Assembly (NCBI GenBank): GCA_045837725.1
Contig: JBEWZL010000243.1
Location: 351,903-415,902 of the forward strand
Origin: Vermamoeba vermiformis
Taxonomy: Eukaryota > Tubulinea > Echinamoebida
Direction: 5' to 3'
Length of the DNA stretch: 64,000 bases
In this document: piece by piece, positions 33,374 through 53,039 of the stretch
How positions within the stretch are numbered: the first letter of the stretch is position 1
Layout of the letters: the number at the start of each line of letters is the position of its first letter
Program-made: the position numbers and the translations under genes
The notes under the pieces: model-generated
Seen by the model: only the letters and a program-made list of their open reading frames with translations
Told to the model about the DNA's origin: nothing
The model's database searches: none

Positions 33374-35992
33374 ATGTATAAGAAAACTGAAACAGCAGAG
33401 TCTGGTTATATCACCCACGCATGCGCAAATTGTCAAAAAAGACATACAAAATGTGGAGGTACGTTAATGTCATACCAGACGTATAAAAGAAAATTTTAAA
33501 AACTAAATCGTTTTCTAAACATCTTTTTAATACAAATTACGTAACCTTCTACGCTGTATATATTTTTTATCATCTATAATCTGAAATAGGAGTATTTATT
33601 GCCATTATTGTTTGGGTCATAATTGCGTATTTTAAAATTCGTGGGTTTTGCTGCGACAACAACCAACCATTAATATAAAAATAATTATCCGCAGCATTCT
33701 TATTATAATCTTATTTAGAATTCCATATACCAATTAACGGATTTGATTTTAGGTGAAAAACCCACGTGTGCACAGTGTTCTGGGAAAGCATTAGATTGCG
33801 TATATTTATCTTCAGCTAAACGAGGTCCAAAAAAGAAAGATTCAGCCCCTCCAGCAGTCGCGAAGAAGATGGGAGTTAAGCGACGGGCTCCAAGCCTAAA
33901 GAAGCCGCCAGTTTTGAAAGAGATTATAGCAGTAGCACGCGATAAAGTTTTGAAATCGGAATCAAGTTCGATGAAAGAGTCGTTAGCGAAGATAGCAGAC
34001 AGAATCAAAGCGAAATCAAGTCCTTCAACTAGTGGCGATGAACGATTGGACAGTAGTGAGAGCGAGGAACAGCCTGAGGCATCGACCAGTTGCTCAAAAG
34101 ATAGTCTAGAGATAGCACATTCAAGTCCCCATGAGGACTCAGCGAGCGTGAACAACAGTGCATCAAGGCTCAGCCCCGATAGTTCAATTGATAACTACGA
34201 CGTCGAAATACAGGACTTGGTTAGCACCTGCGTTTCAGATTTTGACGGATTTATGGTGCGACCGCCGAGCCATGAGAAGGCCGTGATAGCCGCGATTAGA
34301 TTCTTGGGTGATTCGGGCAAGATTATACCAAACGCGTTTGAATTTGATGTGCAACGAATATCAGCCTATTGGAAGCTAGCAACAGTAGATCCAGCGCAAT
34401 GCATTATAGAAATGGACGATCTAGGTCTTAACCAAGCAGAAGGGCTCTTATTTACAACAGTTATGGCGCACGGTATGTTTGTTAGTGATGTGACTCAAAA
34501 AAATCGAAAGCCGGGATCAACAAACCGACCTTAGCTCAGTCGGTAGAGCGGAGGACTGTAGTGAAGCATCAATCCTTAGGTCGCTGGTTCGATTCCGGCA
34601 GGTCGGATTCCTCTTTTTTATTTTTTTTTATTTTTTTTTATCTGTTTCAGAGTTTATCTTGGTTACTAAGACCTTTTTTGCGTTAGGTTTTCGTTCCCTG
34701 AACAGTGAAGAGCTTTCGAACGATTTTATGCTCCGATCCGAGCGCATCTTCCACCATCTCGCTCGAAAGCCGCAGTATCTCGCAGACGTACGATCGGTAA
34801 GCGTATCTCATGCCTTTGTACTATCCTCTAACTTTTTTACAGGCTAATTGTTTAAATTCGGCTTTCATTTTGATGGCTGTCTACTCTGGCGCATCCCGTG
34901 ACCTGGAGCGCTGTGCCAAGTACTTCGCAGCGTCAAATGACGTGGCATCAACGTATACCGAATGGGTGCATCCTTCTTTACAGTATAGGCAAGTGTAGGA
35001 TTAACTCAACTCGAGCTGGCAGCTAACGCGTGACAGATCATATTCTGCAATGCTTGGCATGGCAACAAATCCTCGAGATCGATATACTTGGTTTACAAAG
35101 ACACGGCTTATAGGTCCTGAAGGCCAAACTATTGCTAACAAAACTGTTTTGGCGTTCATGTGGATCTGGTAAGTTGCGAAACCCGCTGATCAGAAACAAG
35201 TCACATACTGATCTGTCCTCTCAGCCCTCCTTTAGTAGTCGGTCAAAACAACATCTATCTATCGGCAGTACATGCTAGAACACAAGTTGAGAACATGTAA
35301 GTTGACTGCATCTGCACAAAACACCCAGTTCCTAACAAGTATTAAACAGGTTAATTTTGTCTTTCTTGGATGAGATTGAGGCGGATTTAGTAGCAGTGTC
35401 TCACCGCCGGCAGAATGAGGCTAATGCTGACGCTATAAATTCAATTGCTACTTTCTGGACCGTTGCACGGGCCTTGCGAGTCATCGTCTATGCACGAATG
35501 TTTTCTCCTGCAACTGTAAGTTCAAACATTGCTCTGCTGCCACCTACTAACGTACGGTATTTAGGTTATTATTAACACAGTGTCGGGTATGCTAGATATG
35601 TTTAACGTCATGAAGCAAGGTCGACAATTGACACGGATCCCGTTCTTACCACTTACCGTGTCATATGCTCTTAGTGTATGTGTCGTTTATATTTTTTTCA
35701 TGAAAAGCGATTTTATAACACTTGCCTTTAGGTCGTGAAAGACCACGATGTTAAGTTGTGGAAGTACGGCGTTTCGTTGCTAGCGCAGTACGGATCCCGC
35801 GTCCCGGCGATCAGTTCTGCACCTCAACTCTCTCAACAAAAACTTGTAAATAATCAACAACCTCAACAAGAGTCCAGACCTAGCGCAGCTGCAATATCAC
35901 AACGCACTTATATATCGTATCGAACGATCGAAGAAAATACCGCTCAAAAAGGTTTCGCTGACATCGACATTTTTGGATCTGCTAAAAAGTGA
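33374..35992 (+). CDS. Zn2Cys6 transcription factor, copy 2 (hosts a tRNA gene in an intron)
   Basis: Exon 1 (from ATG 33374) encodes HACANCQKRHTKCGG and exon 2 (after a ~290-nt intron) EKPTCAQCSGKALDCVY, together a complete Zn2Cys6 cluster with a following KRGPKKK basic patch. A long Ser/Glu/Lys linker follows, then a helical domain homologous to copy 1: ending VMAHG before an intron just as in copy 1, and PRDRYTWFTKTRLIG matching PQERYRVFMQAKLLG. Copy 2 has about six more introns than copy 1 in this region, including a GC-AG intron at 34989-35036 and the 214-nt intron 34473-34686 that contains tRNA-Tyr. The C-terminus is Gln-rich. The stop is TGA 35990-35992, about 590 residues. Confidence 0.82.
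34525..34607 (+). tRNA. tRNA-Tyr (anticodon GUA) with a 10-nt intron
   Basis: A full cloverleaf can be drawn. The acceptor stem CCGACCT (34525-34531) pairs with AGGTCGG (34600-34606), with discriminator A34607. The D stem is GCTC/GAGC, the anticodon stem GAGGA/TCCTT, the anticodon GTA is at 34558-34560, and the T arm GCTGG-TTCGATT-CCGGC. An intron of 10 nt (34562-34571) follows position 37, the canonical site and usual for eukaryotic tRNA-Tyr. The mature length is 73 nt before CCA addition. A box (TAGCTCAGTCGG) and B box (GGTTCGATTCC) are intact, so Pol III should transcribe it. It lies wholly inside a sense-strand intron of a protein-coding gene. Confidence 0.95.
34614..34640 (+). terminator. 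Pol III T-run terminator of tRNA-Tyr
   Basis: Seven bases after the tRNA discriminator there are three successive T runs (6, 9 and 9 T, separated by single A). These should stop Pol III. On the host pre-mRNA the same run lies upstream of the intron acceptor at 34686 and could also act as a polypyrimidine-rich tract. Confidence 0.8.
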
Positions 35993-36225
35993 AATCTACC
36001 TTGAGAGTAGGTATCGAATTGTGATATAGTTGCGAAAGGAAAATTTATAATTTTATCCGTTACAACGGAAAGCGAAAAAAGTGTACAGTATGTATTAGTA
36101 AAGATCGAAAAAAAGTTCGTTTCAAACCTGTATTTTTTGCAATTACTAACTTCAATTTTTCAAAAAGGTACCATGTAAGCCAGTCATAGGAACTACTTGA
36201 TTATAATCTAACGAGCTTTAGCAGG

Positions 36226-37655
36226 ATGAGGATCAGTACTCTCTTTGTACCAACAATATTTCTGCTATTACTTGGAAATAGTATTGCAGATGATGTATTA
36301 GGTAAGCAATCGATATTATTTACCATTTGATAAGTCCACTGTATTTCAGTACAAATATGAACCGTAATTTTGCTACAAAAATACCGAAAATACTCAAAAT
36401 TGTATTAAATTAATTTACATATTTATAGATAAGCATAACTGACATTAAAATATTTATTTGACCAGATCCTAGGCCGTTCGTGACACAGAAGGAAATTTCT
36501 GAGTCAAAAGTTAACGATGCTGCGCATAGAAATATGGATTTAGGAGTCTATACATCTCCTACTAATATGTTAATTAATGTGGGCTTGGTTATTCAGAACG
36601 GAACTCTCGAAGAAGCGGATTTGAATTCAACTTTTTGTACCAATAACCACCAAGACATCATCTCCCTTCGAAATTTGCACGTGGTGTACCCTAATAAGCC
36701 TGCAATGAATTATATGCTTCAGTTCGACTTTTGTGAACTTCAACAATGGACATCCAACTCACAACGCTTCAACTTACTTACGGATCTATCCAGGCAACGA
36801 GGAACTGTAATGAGCTCAATATACTTCATTTCAAGCAAGTATTCATTAGCGAGGAGGAGCTATTATTAAAACTAACTATCATGTCTTGCAGAATACGCTA
36901 CATTTTCGCAAGATCACTGGATGTGGCTTGAACCTGACTTCATGTTTGCAAAGTTCAATATACAATTAGAAGTCAATAGACCAAAAGAATCACATAACAT
37001 TGGCATCGAGCTCATATTCGAACTAGTAGCTGTTGATAAGAACGGTCCTTCGATTACCGACTTTGTACTAGCAATGAGCTTAAGTACGACTTTAATTATA
37101 ACACTAGGGTTGATATATATACTAATGTCATATACTTGTAGCTGATAGTTGTGACGGAGAAGTCGATTGGGCCAACATTCAAATCGATAAAGAAGATCCA
37201 CATCGCGCTACGGTGTCGTACAAACTCATCAACAGCTTGCAGTGGATCATTTGGTTCACGCCCGGTCAAAAGCGATTGTACACGGACAAATCAGTCGCAT
37301 TCCGCGCTACAGGTATGTAATGCTATCATAATTTATACTGCTCGGATCTACTCACCGTGAAAAAATATCAGTCAAAACTTACGAAGATAACACTATTTGG
37401 TGCGAAACTGGCACGTTGTATTGCGAGTCAACTATAATCAGTCAAAACTCAACGTCGTCAATGAGATCCGTTCAAATCGCGTTAGGCCTGTCAATCGGGA
37501 TCGGCGCTACAGTCTCGATTGGATTAGGCATTGCTTTGTTCGTTACATTCAGACGATTGAAGGTCTTAGAGGTCCAAGTGTGGGGCGATGGGCTTGATTA
37601 TAGAGAGCTGAGACGTGACAGTCTTAACTTGCCAGAGGACGATGGCGATTATTAA
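36226..37655 (+). CDS. Single-pass type I membrane protein of unknown function
   Basis: The start exon encodes a clear signal peptide (MRISTLFVPTIFLLLLGNSI, cleavage after SIA). The extracellular region has N-glycosylation sequons (NGT, NST, NNS-type) and several cysteines. Exons join via a GC-AG intron (36835-36891) and GT-AG introns to a region containing SCDGEVDWANI, then WCETGTLYCES. A single transmembrane helix follows (IALGLSIGIGATVSIGLGIA) and a ~35-residue cytosolic tail rich in Arg/Asp/Leu, ending at TAA 37653-37655. It is about 390 residues. The cell surface or endomembranes is the likely location. I recognise no domain family. Confidence 0.7.
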
Positions 37656-37878
37656 TTTTGTAGTGTATTCGTTATTAAACATTGATAACTTATACCTATA
37701 CATCATATACGCCGTAATACTGGCACTATTTTTATGCCCAGATCTGCTCTGGTTTATTTTTAGAAAGACTATGAAGATAATTTCGTTCGTTATTTAGCCA
37801 GTTAGAGTTTCTTCTCGCATTTTCAATGAGACCAATTCTTTTACTAGCTCAATTTATTAGCCAGCTGTTTAGGGTACA

Positions 37879-39543
<1,665 letters not shown>

Positions 39544-39828
39544 TATGGTTATTAGATACTCTTTTTTTTGTACTGTGCTATTGATGCCCTCGGTGTCTCG
39601 GACGTCTTAAATAAAAAAGATTTTTGATCCTTTATTCTATTTTCGTCTCTGTCCAAGCGCGGACAACACAAGTAAAACTCGGTCAAATTGCTTTTAATGG
39701 TACGGAGAACATGCTATAAGTTAATATAGAGAAAAGTGGCACCAAAGAAAACCTGACGTCAGATCTTCTTTCTAGTTTCGCCATTTCACCAACTTATTTA
39801 TTTAGTGAACTGCCTAAGTAAGATCACA

Positions 39829-40483
39829 ATGGGTAGTTTTTTTAGCTTTGGAGGCAAGCCTATCAAAGTTCTGGTGGTCAGTGCTAATTGGATCTAATAA
39901 ATTCTTATTATTCTAATTAGAATTTGTTTTTAGTCAGGACTCGATAATGCTGGAAAAACAACGATAATATATCAAATTAATACAGAAGACTATACAAAAA
40001 CAATTCCAACATTAGGCCTGCTTCAAAAAGCCAAATACAAGAATTTGGAAATTACCTCTTGGGACTCTGGAGGCCACAGTACTGTAACGGTACGTATATG
40101 CTGCACAATACATCTATTTTAGTATATTTTCTAATGACATGGATCACGGGCAGGAAGACAGAATAAAACAAGAATTCTTGCGCGAAGTAGCTGGATTTGT
40201 ATTCGTCGTCGATGCAAGTGATGCGCAGCGAGTCAACGAGAGTGCAGAGGAGCTTCGTAAAGAGCTTTCTTGGGCACGACAGGATCCGAGCAGAGTACCG
40301 CTGTTGATCTTGGCGAATAAAATGGATCTGCCGAATGCAATGTCTGTTGAAACGATTGTAACAGCATTTGAACTCAATATGATGCAAGAAAGAGCTTGGC
40401 ACGTTCAACCATGTAATGCAATAACAAAGTTTGGACTAATCGATGGTTTCGAATGGCTTAAAAAAGAGATCGAGAAACCCTAA
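39829..40483 (+). CDS. ARF/ARL-family small GTPase with His in the G3 motif
   Basis: Exons from ATG 39829 to TAA 40481-40483 give about 180 residues. MGSFFSF has the N-terminal Gly for myristoylation. G1 is GLDNAGKTTI, the effector region TIPTLG, G3 WDSGGH, G4 NKMDLPNAM, and the C-terminal signature is PCNAITKFGLIDGFEWL, as in ARF/ARL proteins. The catalytic Gln of WDxGGQ is replaced by His (CAC at 40075-40077), which in other ARFs lowers GTP hydrolysis. The first intron uses the weaker donor GTCAGT. It is likely a membrane-traffic regulator; the subfamily is not assigned. An AATAAA follows at ~40489. Confidence 0.88.
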
Positions 40484-40543
40484 TTAGGAAATAAACCTTT
40501 CATCGCCGGATCTAGCCAAATAACGTCTCCTTTTGCTGTTTTA

Positions 40544-43500
40544 TTAATGAGTTTTAACTTTTTTGTGTTCGGATCTGCTCTTCATAATGAAAACCAAACC
40601 AGCCACCACGACAAAGTTGAACGCGACAAAAAGTGAGTGGAAGATCTCGTAGAAGTACTTGGGTGAGAACACAGTCCATATGAACAGATGGTACCTCATA
40701 GCAGTGATGATAATATTGAAGATTAACAACGAGAATGTTCGTAGCAGCAGTTCGATTGTCGGGACACGGAGCAGATCCCAAACAACTTTTTTCACAAAAC
40801 TTCGTTCAGGTACTTTATCTCGAACACATATACTATAGTAAATATGTTAATACGTACTGTTATTATGTTTTTGACTGTTATTTTGAGTGACTTACGTTCG
40901 TTGTCGTTGGATCAAGCAAACTGCGCATGCCACGAAAAAGTATATCGGGCCGCTGTACCCAATCACGAAAGTAAGCACTGCAACAACGGTCTCATTATAG
41001 CTCGCCAAGCCTAAGAATTATTAGGTTATGCCAAGGCTATTTGATCATTAGTATACCTGTATAAGCTCCGCTAATGTCGATGGTCGCGAGTGAATTCGAA
41101 TTGGCCAATGAGAACCAAGAACTCTTGCCCAGCCAAATAAACGTCAAAATTGTGCTCCATAAAGAGTTATCAGCCATATCTAATTATATATTAATAAGGT
41201 GACTCTCGGGCATACGTTTTTTTTTTTGAAGTTTTTACCTGGTGATGACAGCACGTCAATGCTGAATCGTGCAATTACGCTGAAGAACGAGAACAAGAGC
41301 AGATTATGCGGCTTGTGAACTAAGAGGAACAAACAATGAAGGGCAATCAACACGACTTGACCACTTGTCACGAGATGTCTTCCGTAGTCCCGCTGTGGAT
41401 ATGTTAGACTCGCGAATCTGTAAAATAATCACGTGACCGATACTCACTGAATCTCTTGAGATGACTAACCCAATGGTAATCATTACAGCAATAACTGCAT
41501 AGGCCAGTTGAGCCGAGTTGATCTTGTCAAAACCAGCAGGCACGTGACCCAACATGAACTCTAACGAGGGCATTGTAACGATGACTTTGATTGCGATGAG
41601 GACTAGTGACATGAATGCCAATACGAGGGTCATGATCTTTGTCTAGATGACGTTAGTATTAGTGCAAGGTGATGGCGCGCGTACCTTTGTGGGTAACAGT
41701 TTCGACGTTGCGGCCATAAGCAAAGGCCAAATCAGTGCAATTCCAATCGTGTAATGTAATAACGAGACGTTCTGCGGGTTCAAAAGAAATTTCGCAATGT
41801 CGGGTAACTCAAGCCATTTGTTTCCGGTTTGATTCCAGGCACGTGAAATTCTCAAACCAGCACCAATGAACACGATCTAGATTCGATTAGAATGACATAT
41901 TATAGCGTCATAATAAAGTAGTTACCTTGATCGCGTGTTTGAAGTTTTTGTTGACAATCGCACGGAGTCCATGAGCACAGAAAATTGTCAGTGTGAAAAA
42001 ATAAGCAATTTGATGCTCTTCTTCAATCATACTGCTGCCACCAAGACTAACCAAATGCAGTACTGTCGCGATGAAAAGAAAATTGTTCTCGAGTTCCATG
42101 AACCGTTTTTTCTGTTGTGATCCAACGACTTCCACGAGACCACGTGATTGTCTTGAAAGAATTAGCGGCTTGAAAATGAACTTGAAGAAGGGTTCCCAAC
42201 ACGCGATGAATATCATCACAGCGATAGACAAGACCGCTGAGTTGAGTACTTGAGTGAGGTACGGGGGCTGATTGGTGACAGCGACTTCACTCGGGGTAAC
42301 GGCCATTTCAAATGCGAAGTAAAACACTTGAATACACTCGACACCTACTGCAATGCCAGCCCATAGTCCTATTGAATACCAAACAGGATGGAACACCGCT
42401 ACATCCTAAATCAGTCCACGTGCGCAAATACTTCATGTTGATATTTACCGATGATGCCCGAAGTTTCTTTGACTTTCACGGAGTTAATTGTAAAGAGGAG
42501 AGTGGCTAAAGAGATGGCAGCAGTCAAAAATATTCCTACATAGAGCTGGTACATGTTATAGTTCGTCAACATGAGGCCAAACTCGGCGCTTGATTCCCTC
42601 AAATACTGAGTAATGTTATTAATGTACTATAGGATAAGTTAAATATAGGTACCTCCGTATAGAGTTTGTGAGCTATTTGAGCGCGATCTTCGTTGTTGAC
42701 ACCTTCCAAGAACGAGCTCAACCAATGCTCGTGCGCGGACTCTGCTTCAGCCAATCTGCCAATAATTTAATATTATAATATTATATAACGACTTATTTTA
42801 CATACGTTGAGACTAAGTATGCTATTTTAGAGTTAGCAGGCTTATCATTGTTCCAAAAAGTCGAGTGCGATTTGATGACTTGCAACTGTTGGTAACTGTT
42901 CAGCTGCAATGCACGCAGTTGTTCTCGGGCTGGAATACGTTAATATTAAGTATGAATGAGGTTTAGTACGTACTGGTACTTCGGGAAAATAAGTACGGAA
43001 TAATTTGGCCCAAGTTGTTCTTTGGGATCGGCAAGCCTAGTAACAACGCGAGTGACGGCACTAAATCTATTTGTTGAATTCTTTTCTTCTCTCCTTCTTT
43101 AAGGTGTGCATTCTCAACGTTTTCTAACTTCGGGCTGATAAAAATAAGTGCTGGCGATGTTTCGCCTTCCGTGGATCCACCATGATTGCCGATCTGGAAA
43201 AAAAAAATGTTAGAAGAGCTTCATAAACTAAAAATTCTTACTTCGTTCATGCCATGGTCTCCGCATAAAATAAATAATGTAGATCGTTGCTTGGGTTGAT
43301 TAGGATTGTATTCCAAGTAATTTCTTGAGTCCTGTTGTAGGATGGTTTTGTGGATCTTTTCAACGAGCGAGTCCATTTCTTTTTGTTTAGGACCCATAAG
43401 AGGACTGTATAGGTGCATAGTTAGATACTACGGTACTATTTTTGAGATGATGGCTTGCCTGTTAGGTCCGCCTAAATGACCGACATGATCGAGGCCCAAG

Positions 43501-44475
43501 TAGTGTAAAATCATCACGTCCCAATCATCCTTCTTTAATTCTTTGTCTAAATTCCGCGTGACATTGTTGTCAACCTCAACTGTATCCTATATAATTAGGT
43601 TAATAAGACGAAATATTAAATGATATTCTACGTACGGCGACGAAAAAGCTGGTGACGCCTTCGCTTCTGTTAAAATGTCGGGGAAATAGTTTGAGCCACG
43701 TATCATCGCCATAAAATACGATCTTCTTTTGTGCATCTAATAATTGTTTGATCAAGTTATCTTCGTCGTATGAATTGCCTCTGAAGTTTCCAATAAAGTC
43801 GATAAACGAAGGAATGCCTCCGGATATCAACGCCTTAAAGATATTAGCATTAAGAGATGTTAAATATGCACGATAATACCTTAATTCGAGGAAGAGTCAC
43901 TGTCGGTGGATGAGCAAATGCTCTGAAGCCAAGAGCTTGACCTCGATCGATTAGACCTTTCGTGTACTCCATTTTGCTGCTTTCTGAAAAGACTAAATCG
44001 GATCTATTGAATAAAATAAGTAATGTTTGTAATATTAGGATGGCTTACCTTAATGCATCAACGAGCATAACAACCAATCTGTCAAATTTAGGCGGCACGA
44101 GAAATTTTTCGTTCTATTGATTTAGATTAATTCGTAATTGTCGAAAATATAATTTACGTTTGTATTGGAGTATATAAATATGTGAGATATAATTTAAAGA
44201 ATTTTGCGTGGATATTTATTTGGATCAGATCTCAAGATAGTACTTACAGGTTCTTGTCCAGGTTCGTTTGGCATATCACTCATCGATGCATATCCAGGTA
44301 ATGTGATTTTTGGTGGAAAAAATCCACTAGCGAATGTAAGCAAGGCATAGCCAAGCAGTGCAAGTAGCACGAACAGGATGGCGATCAGTTGCTTCGTGTC
44401 ATTCTTGTCGACGATATATAAACGAGATACATAGCTCAGTGAAGAGTTATTCGTTGAAGCTTGTGCTGCTCTCAT
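40544..44475 (-). CDS. PIGG: GPI ethanolamine phosphate transferase 2 (PIG-G/Gpi7)
   Basis: A many-exon gene from ATG 44475 to a stop at 40544, about 1,000 residues. After one N-terminal membrane anchor the lumenal alkaline-phosphatase-fold domain shows MLVDALRSDLVF, PPTVTLPRIKALISGGIPSF, KIVFYGDDTWLKLFPRHF, VDNNVTRNLDKELKKDDWDV, LHYLGLDHVGHLGGPNSPLM and CGDHGMNE: the metal-binding Asp/His set. The wording matches PIG-G more closely than PIG-O or PIG-N. The C-terminal half is a run of hydrophobic segments ending with RYHLFIWTVFSPKY, a family signature. It adds ethanolamine phosphate to the second mannose of GPI anchors in the ER. It is divergent from RPA1. Confidence 0.9.
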
Positions 44476-44730
44476 TTAAGCAATATAAAATAGCCGAAAC
44501 AAAACACCGATCTAAAATCATCTCCGTAAACCTAAACAAACATCACCTCAGAAAGCAATCGTTGCCAACAATAATAATTTCATCAATAGTGATCATTGTC
44601 CTCCTGCGACGAATGCGTTTATTATTATTTCGCCTCGCGACATGATTTCATCGGAAGAAAAAAGTTCGAGCCTTTTTTTGCCCGTTGCAAAAAGGATTGG
44701 TATTGTTTGTATATCAACGGCCTGTCGACC

Positions 44731-51214
<6,484 letters not shown>

Positions 51215-51495
51215 AAAAATTTAGAAATAAAATACAATTTGCGGATACCAACAGGGTTTGCTTGTAGAGCCTTCCTAAGTTGTTGGATATCAACGTCTAC
51301 GAATCATCGCCCAACACAATTAGTTCTCATATTCGCAGCTATTTGATTTTATTACGGTTCAAAAAATTTCGTGTACAAGTTCTTTTCATTCCTTGAATCC
51401 ATGTGCCCACCGACAAAACTATAAAATGGTACAGGAATGATCGGTTATTAACTTATTGCTTTTATTCTTTACCAGCAATATCATACAGACCAAAA

Positions 51496-52576
51496 ATGAA
51501 GTCTACCGTTGTTTTCACTGTCTTGATCCTCGTGATCGGCTCTGCTTTCGGACAAACCGCTCCTCTCCTCCTTCAACAATTCACTTCTAACTTCACTGGT
51601 AATTAATTAAGCGATAATTACTCATATTTTTCGTCGTATCTACCGACCGTATCGAAGCTTAACTAAACCATTTACTTATTTAGTGTCGTTCGATTTTATG
51701 GATCCGAATGGCCCACAAATCACCAATGCTGGTGGTATTGCATACTTTGCTTGGATTAAAGGAGCTCTTTCCGTCCAAGTTGGATACCAGTGTAAGTCTA
51801 CGCCTTTGTAACGGTTACATCGTCTCCATCCGAACTTACATTTCTGAATCCGATTTAGTACTTGGCCAATACTTCCCTTTCAACGTGATCCTATCTCCTA
51901 GCAATGGTTTCGCGACTCGTAAGCAGATCTAGATCTTTCCGTACAACTGACTAAGATAACTTAGTTTTCGGAACTGAGGGCTCCGACTGGTGCCGACAAT
52001 ACGGTGGTAAGTATCATATTATACATAGGCGTATAAGATATAGTTTCCAATTAGCGTCTGAAACTAAATCCGACGTGTTTTACCAGAACCAGTCAACATT
52101 ACTTTGCTCAATACGTTCTATCCGTACGAAATCCCTGATAGTGCTACTTACATCGGCGAGCGTACTGTTAACGGTCAAGATTGCACCGGCTGGAAGTTCA
52201 TAGGTACGTGCTTTTATCAGATTTGAATCGAGCTCTTGCAGATCTAAATTAAATTCAAATTCAAATATTCGCAGCCTAAGCCTAACTGTTCGCTATTATA
52301 GTTGATGTATTTGGTGTCTTCTCCATTCCCATTACTGTTTGGGTTGCTGAGGACGGAACTATTGCTCAAGTTAGAGTCGAAGGATTCAATTACTGGAACA
52401 TTACAAACATTTATTTTAACTTCACAGATATGACATTTGGTCCTTTCCCTCCTTCCGTATTCGTAAGTATCAAGTTCAAAACGTACTTGAGATGCCGATC
52501 CCTGACTATCATTTCTTACCAGGCTCCGCCTACAAAGGCCAATCCCAACTTGAATTGCCCACTCGTTCCTTTTTAA
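51496..52576 (+). CDS. Small secreted protein, possibly ependymin-related
   Basis: Six or seven short exons from ATG 51496 to TAA 52574-52576 encode about 220 residues. MKSTVVFTVLILVIGSAFGQ is a clean signal peptide. The mature part has sequons (NFT, NIT, NFTD), a few cysteines, SFDFMDPNGPQITNAGG, DWCRQYG, FYPYEIPDSATYIGERTVNG, DCTGWKF, FSIPITVWVAEDG, and it ends with NPNLNCPLVPF. The order (substrate-like beta sheet, one Cys before an IP-D-A turn, a terminal Cys-Pro) is reminiscent of ependymin-related extracellular proteins, but I would not rely on it. No membrane anchor is visible, so secretion or lysosomal delivery is likely. Confidence 0.65.
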
Positions 52577-52728
52577 ATTGTACGATAAGATGATTCAATA
52601 AACGGTTTCCCAATATGAATTAACGTCAGATCTCAAAGAAGCCCGTCACAATGCAATACCAACCAGATCAAATATTATTAAAAATATTACCTCTGGGGGT
52701 GTGGTGTTGGAGCGGTTTTTTTTTCTAA

Positions 52729-53039
52729 TATATTTTTTTTCGGCTGAGGAAAGAAAAAAAACCCGAAGTCCTTACTTCAATATTCTTTGTACTTGAGTGG
52801 CATGGGTTTGAAAAAAAGATCCGGTACGATTTCGTCGTAGACAAAAAAAAATTTAGGTGGATAACAAGCCCGCCTCGTTCAAACTTCGTCGACACTCCGA
52901 GAAGCTGTCCTAAGTGCGAAACCCATCACCCAAATGTGTACTGCCCGAATAAGCCCGTCATAGTTGCACCAAAAATAGGCGTTAAATTGTTATGGGACGC
53001 CTTTCATGAAAAACAATTTTGGTTATTTCGATGTTTTAT
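52729..53039 (+). other. Coding-like stretch with a zinc-knuckle-like motif, gene not resolved
   Basis: One plus-strand frame stays open across this gap and reads like protein: EWHGFEKKIRYDFVVDKKKF, then SPPRSNFVDTPRSCPKCETH and HPNVYCPNKPVIVAPKIG. CPKCETHHPNVYC is close to a CCHC zinc knuckle (spacing one residue short in the middle). There is no good start codon, so it would be an internal exon or a remnant. Zinc knuckles occur in RNA-binding proteins and in retroelement Gag-like proteins. Too little is present to name a family, and it may be an old fragment. The open frame continues antisense into the end of the MFS gene. Confidence 0.3.
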
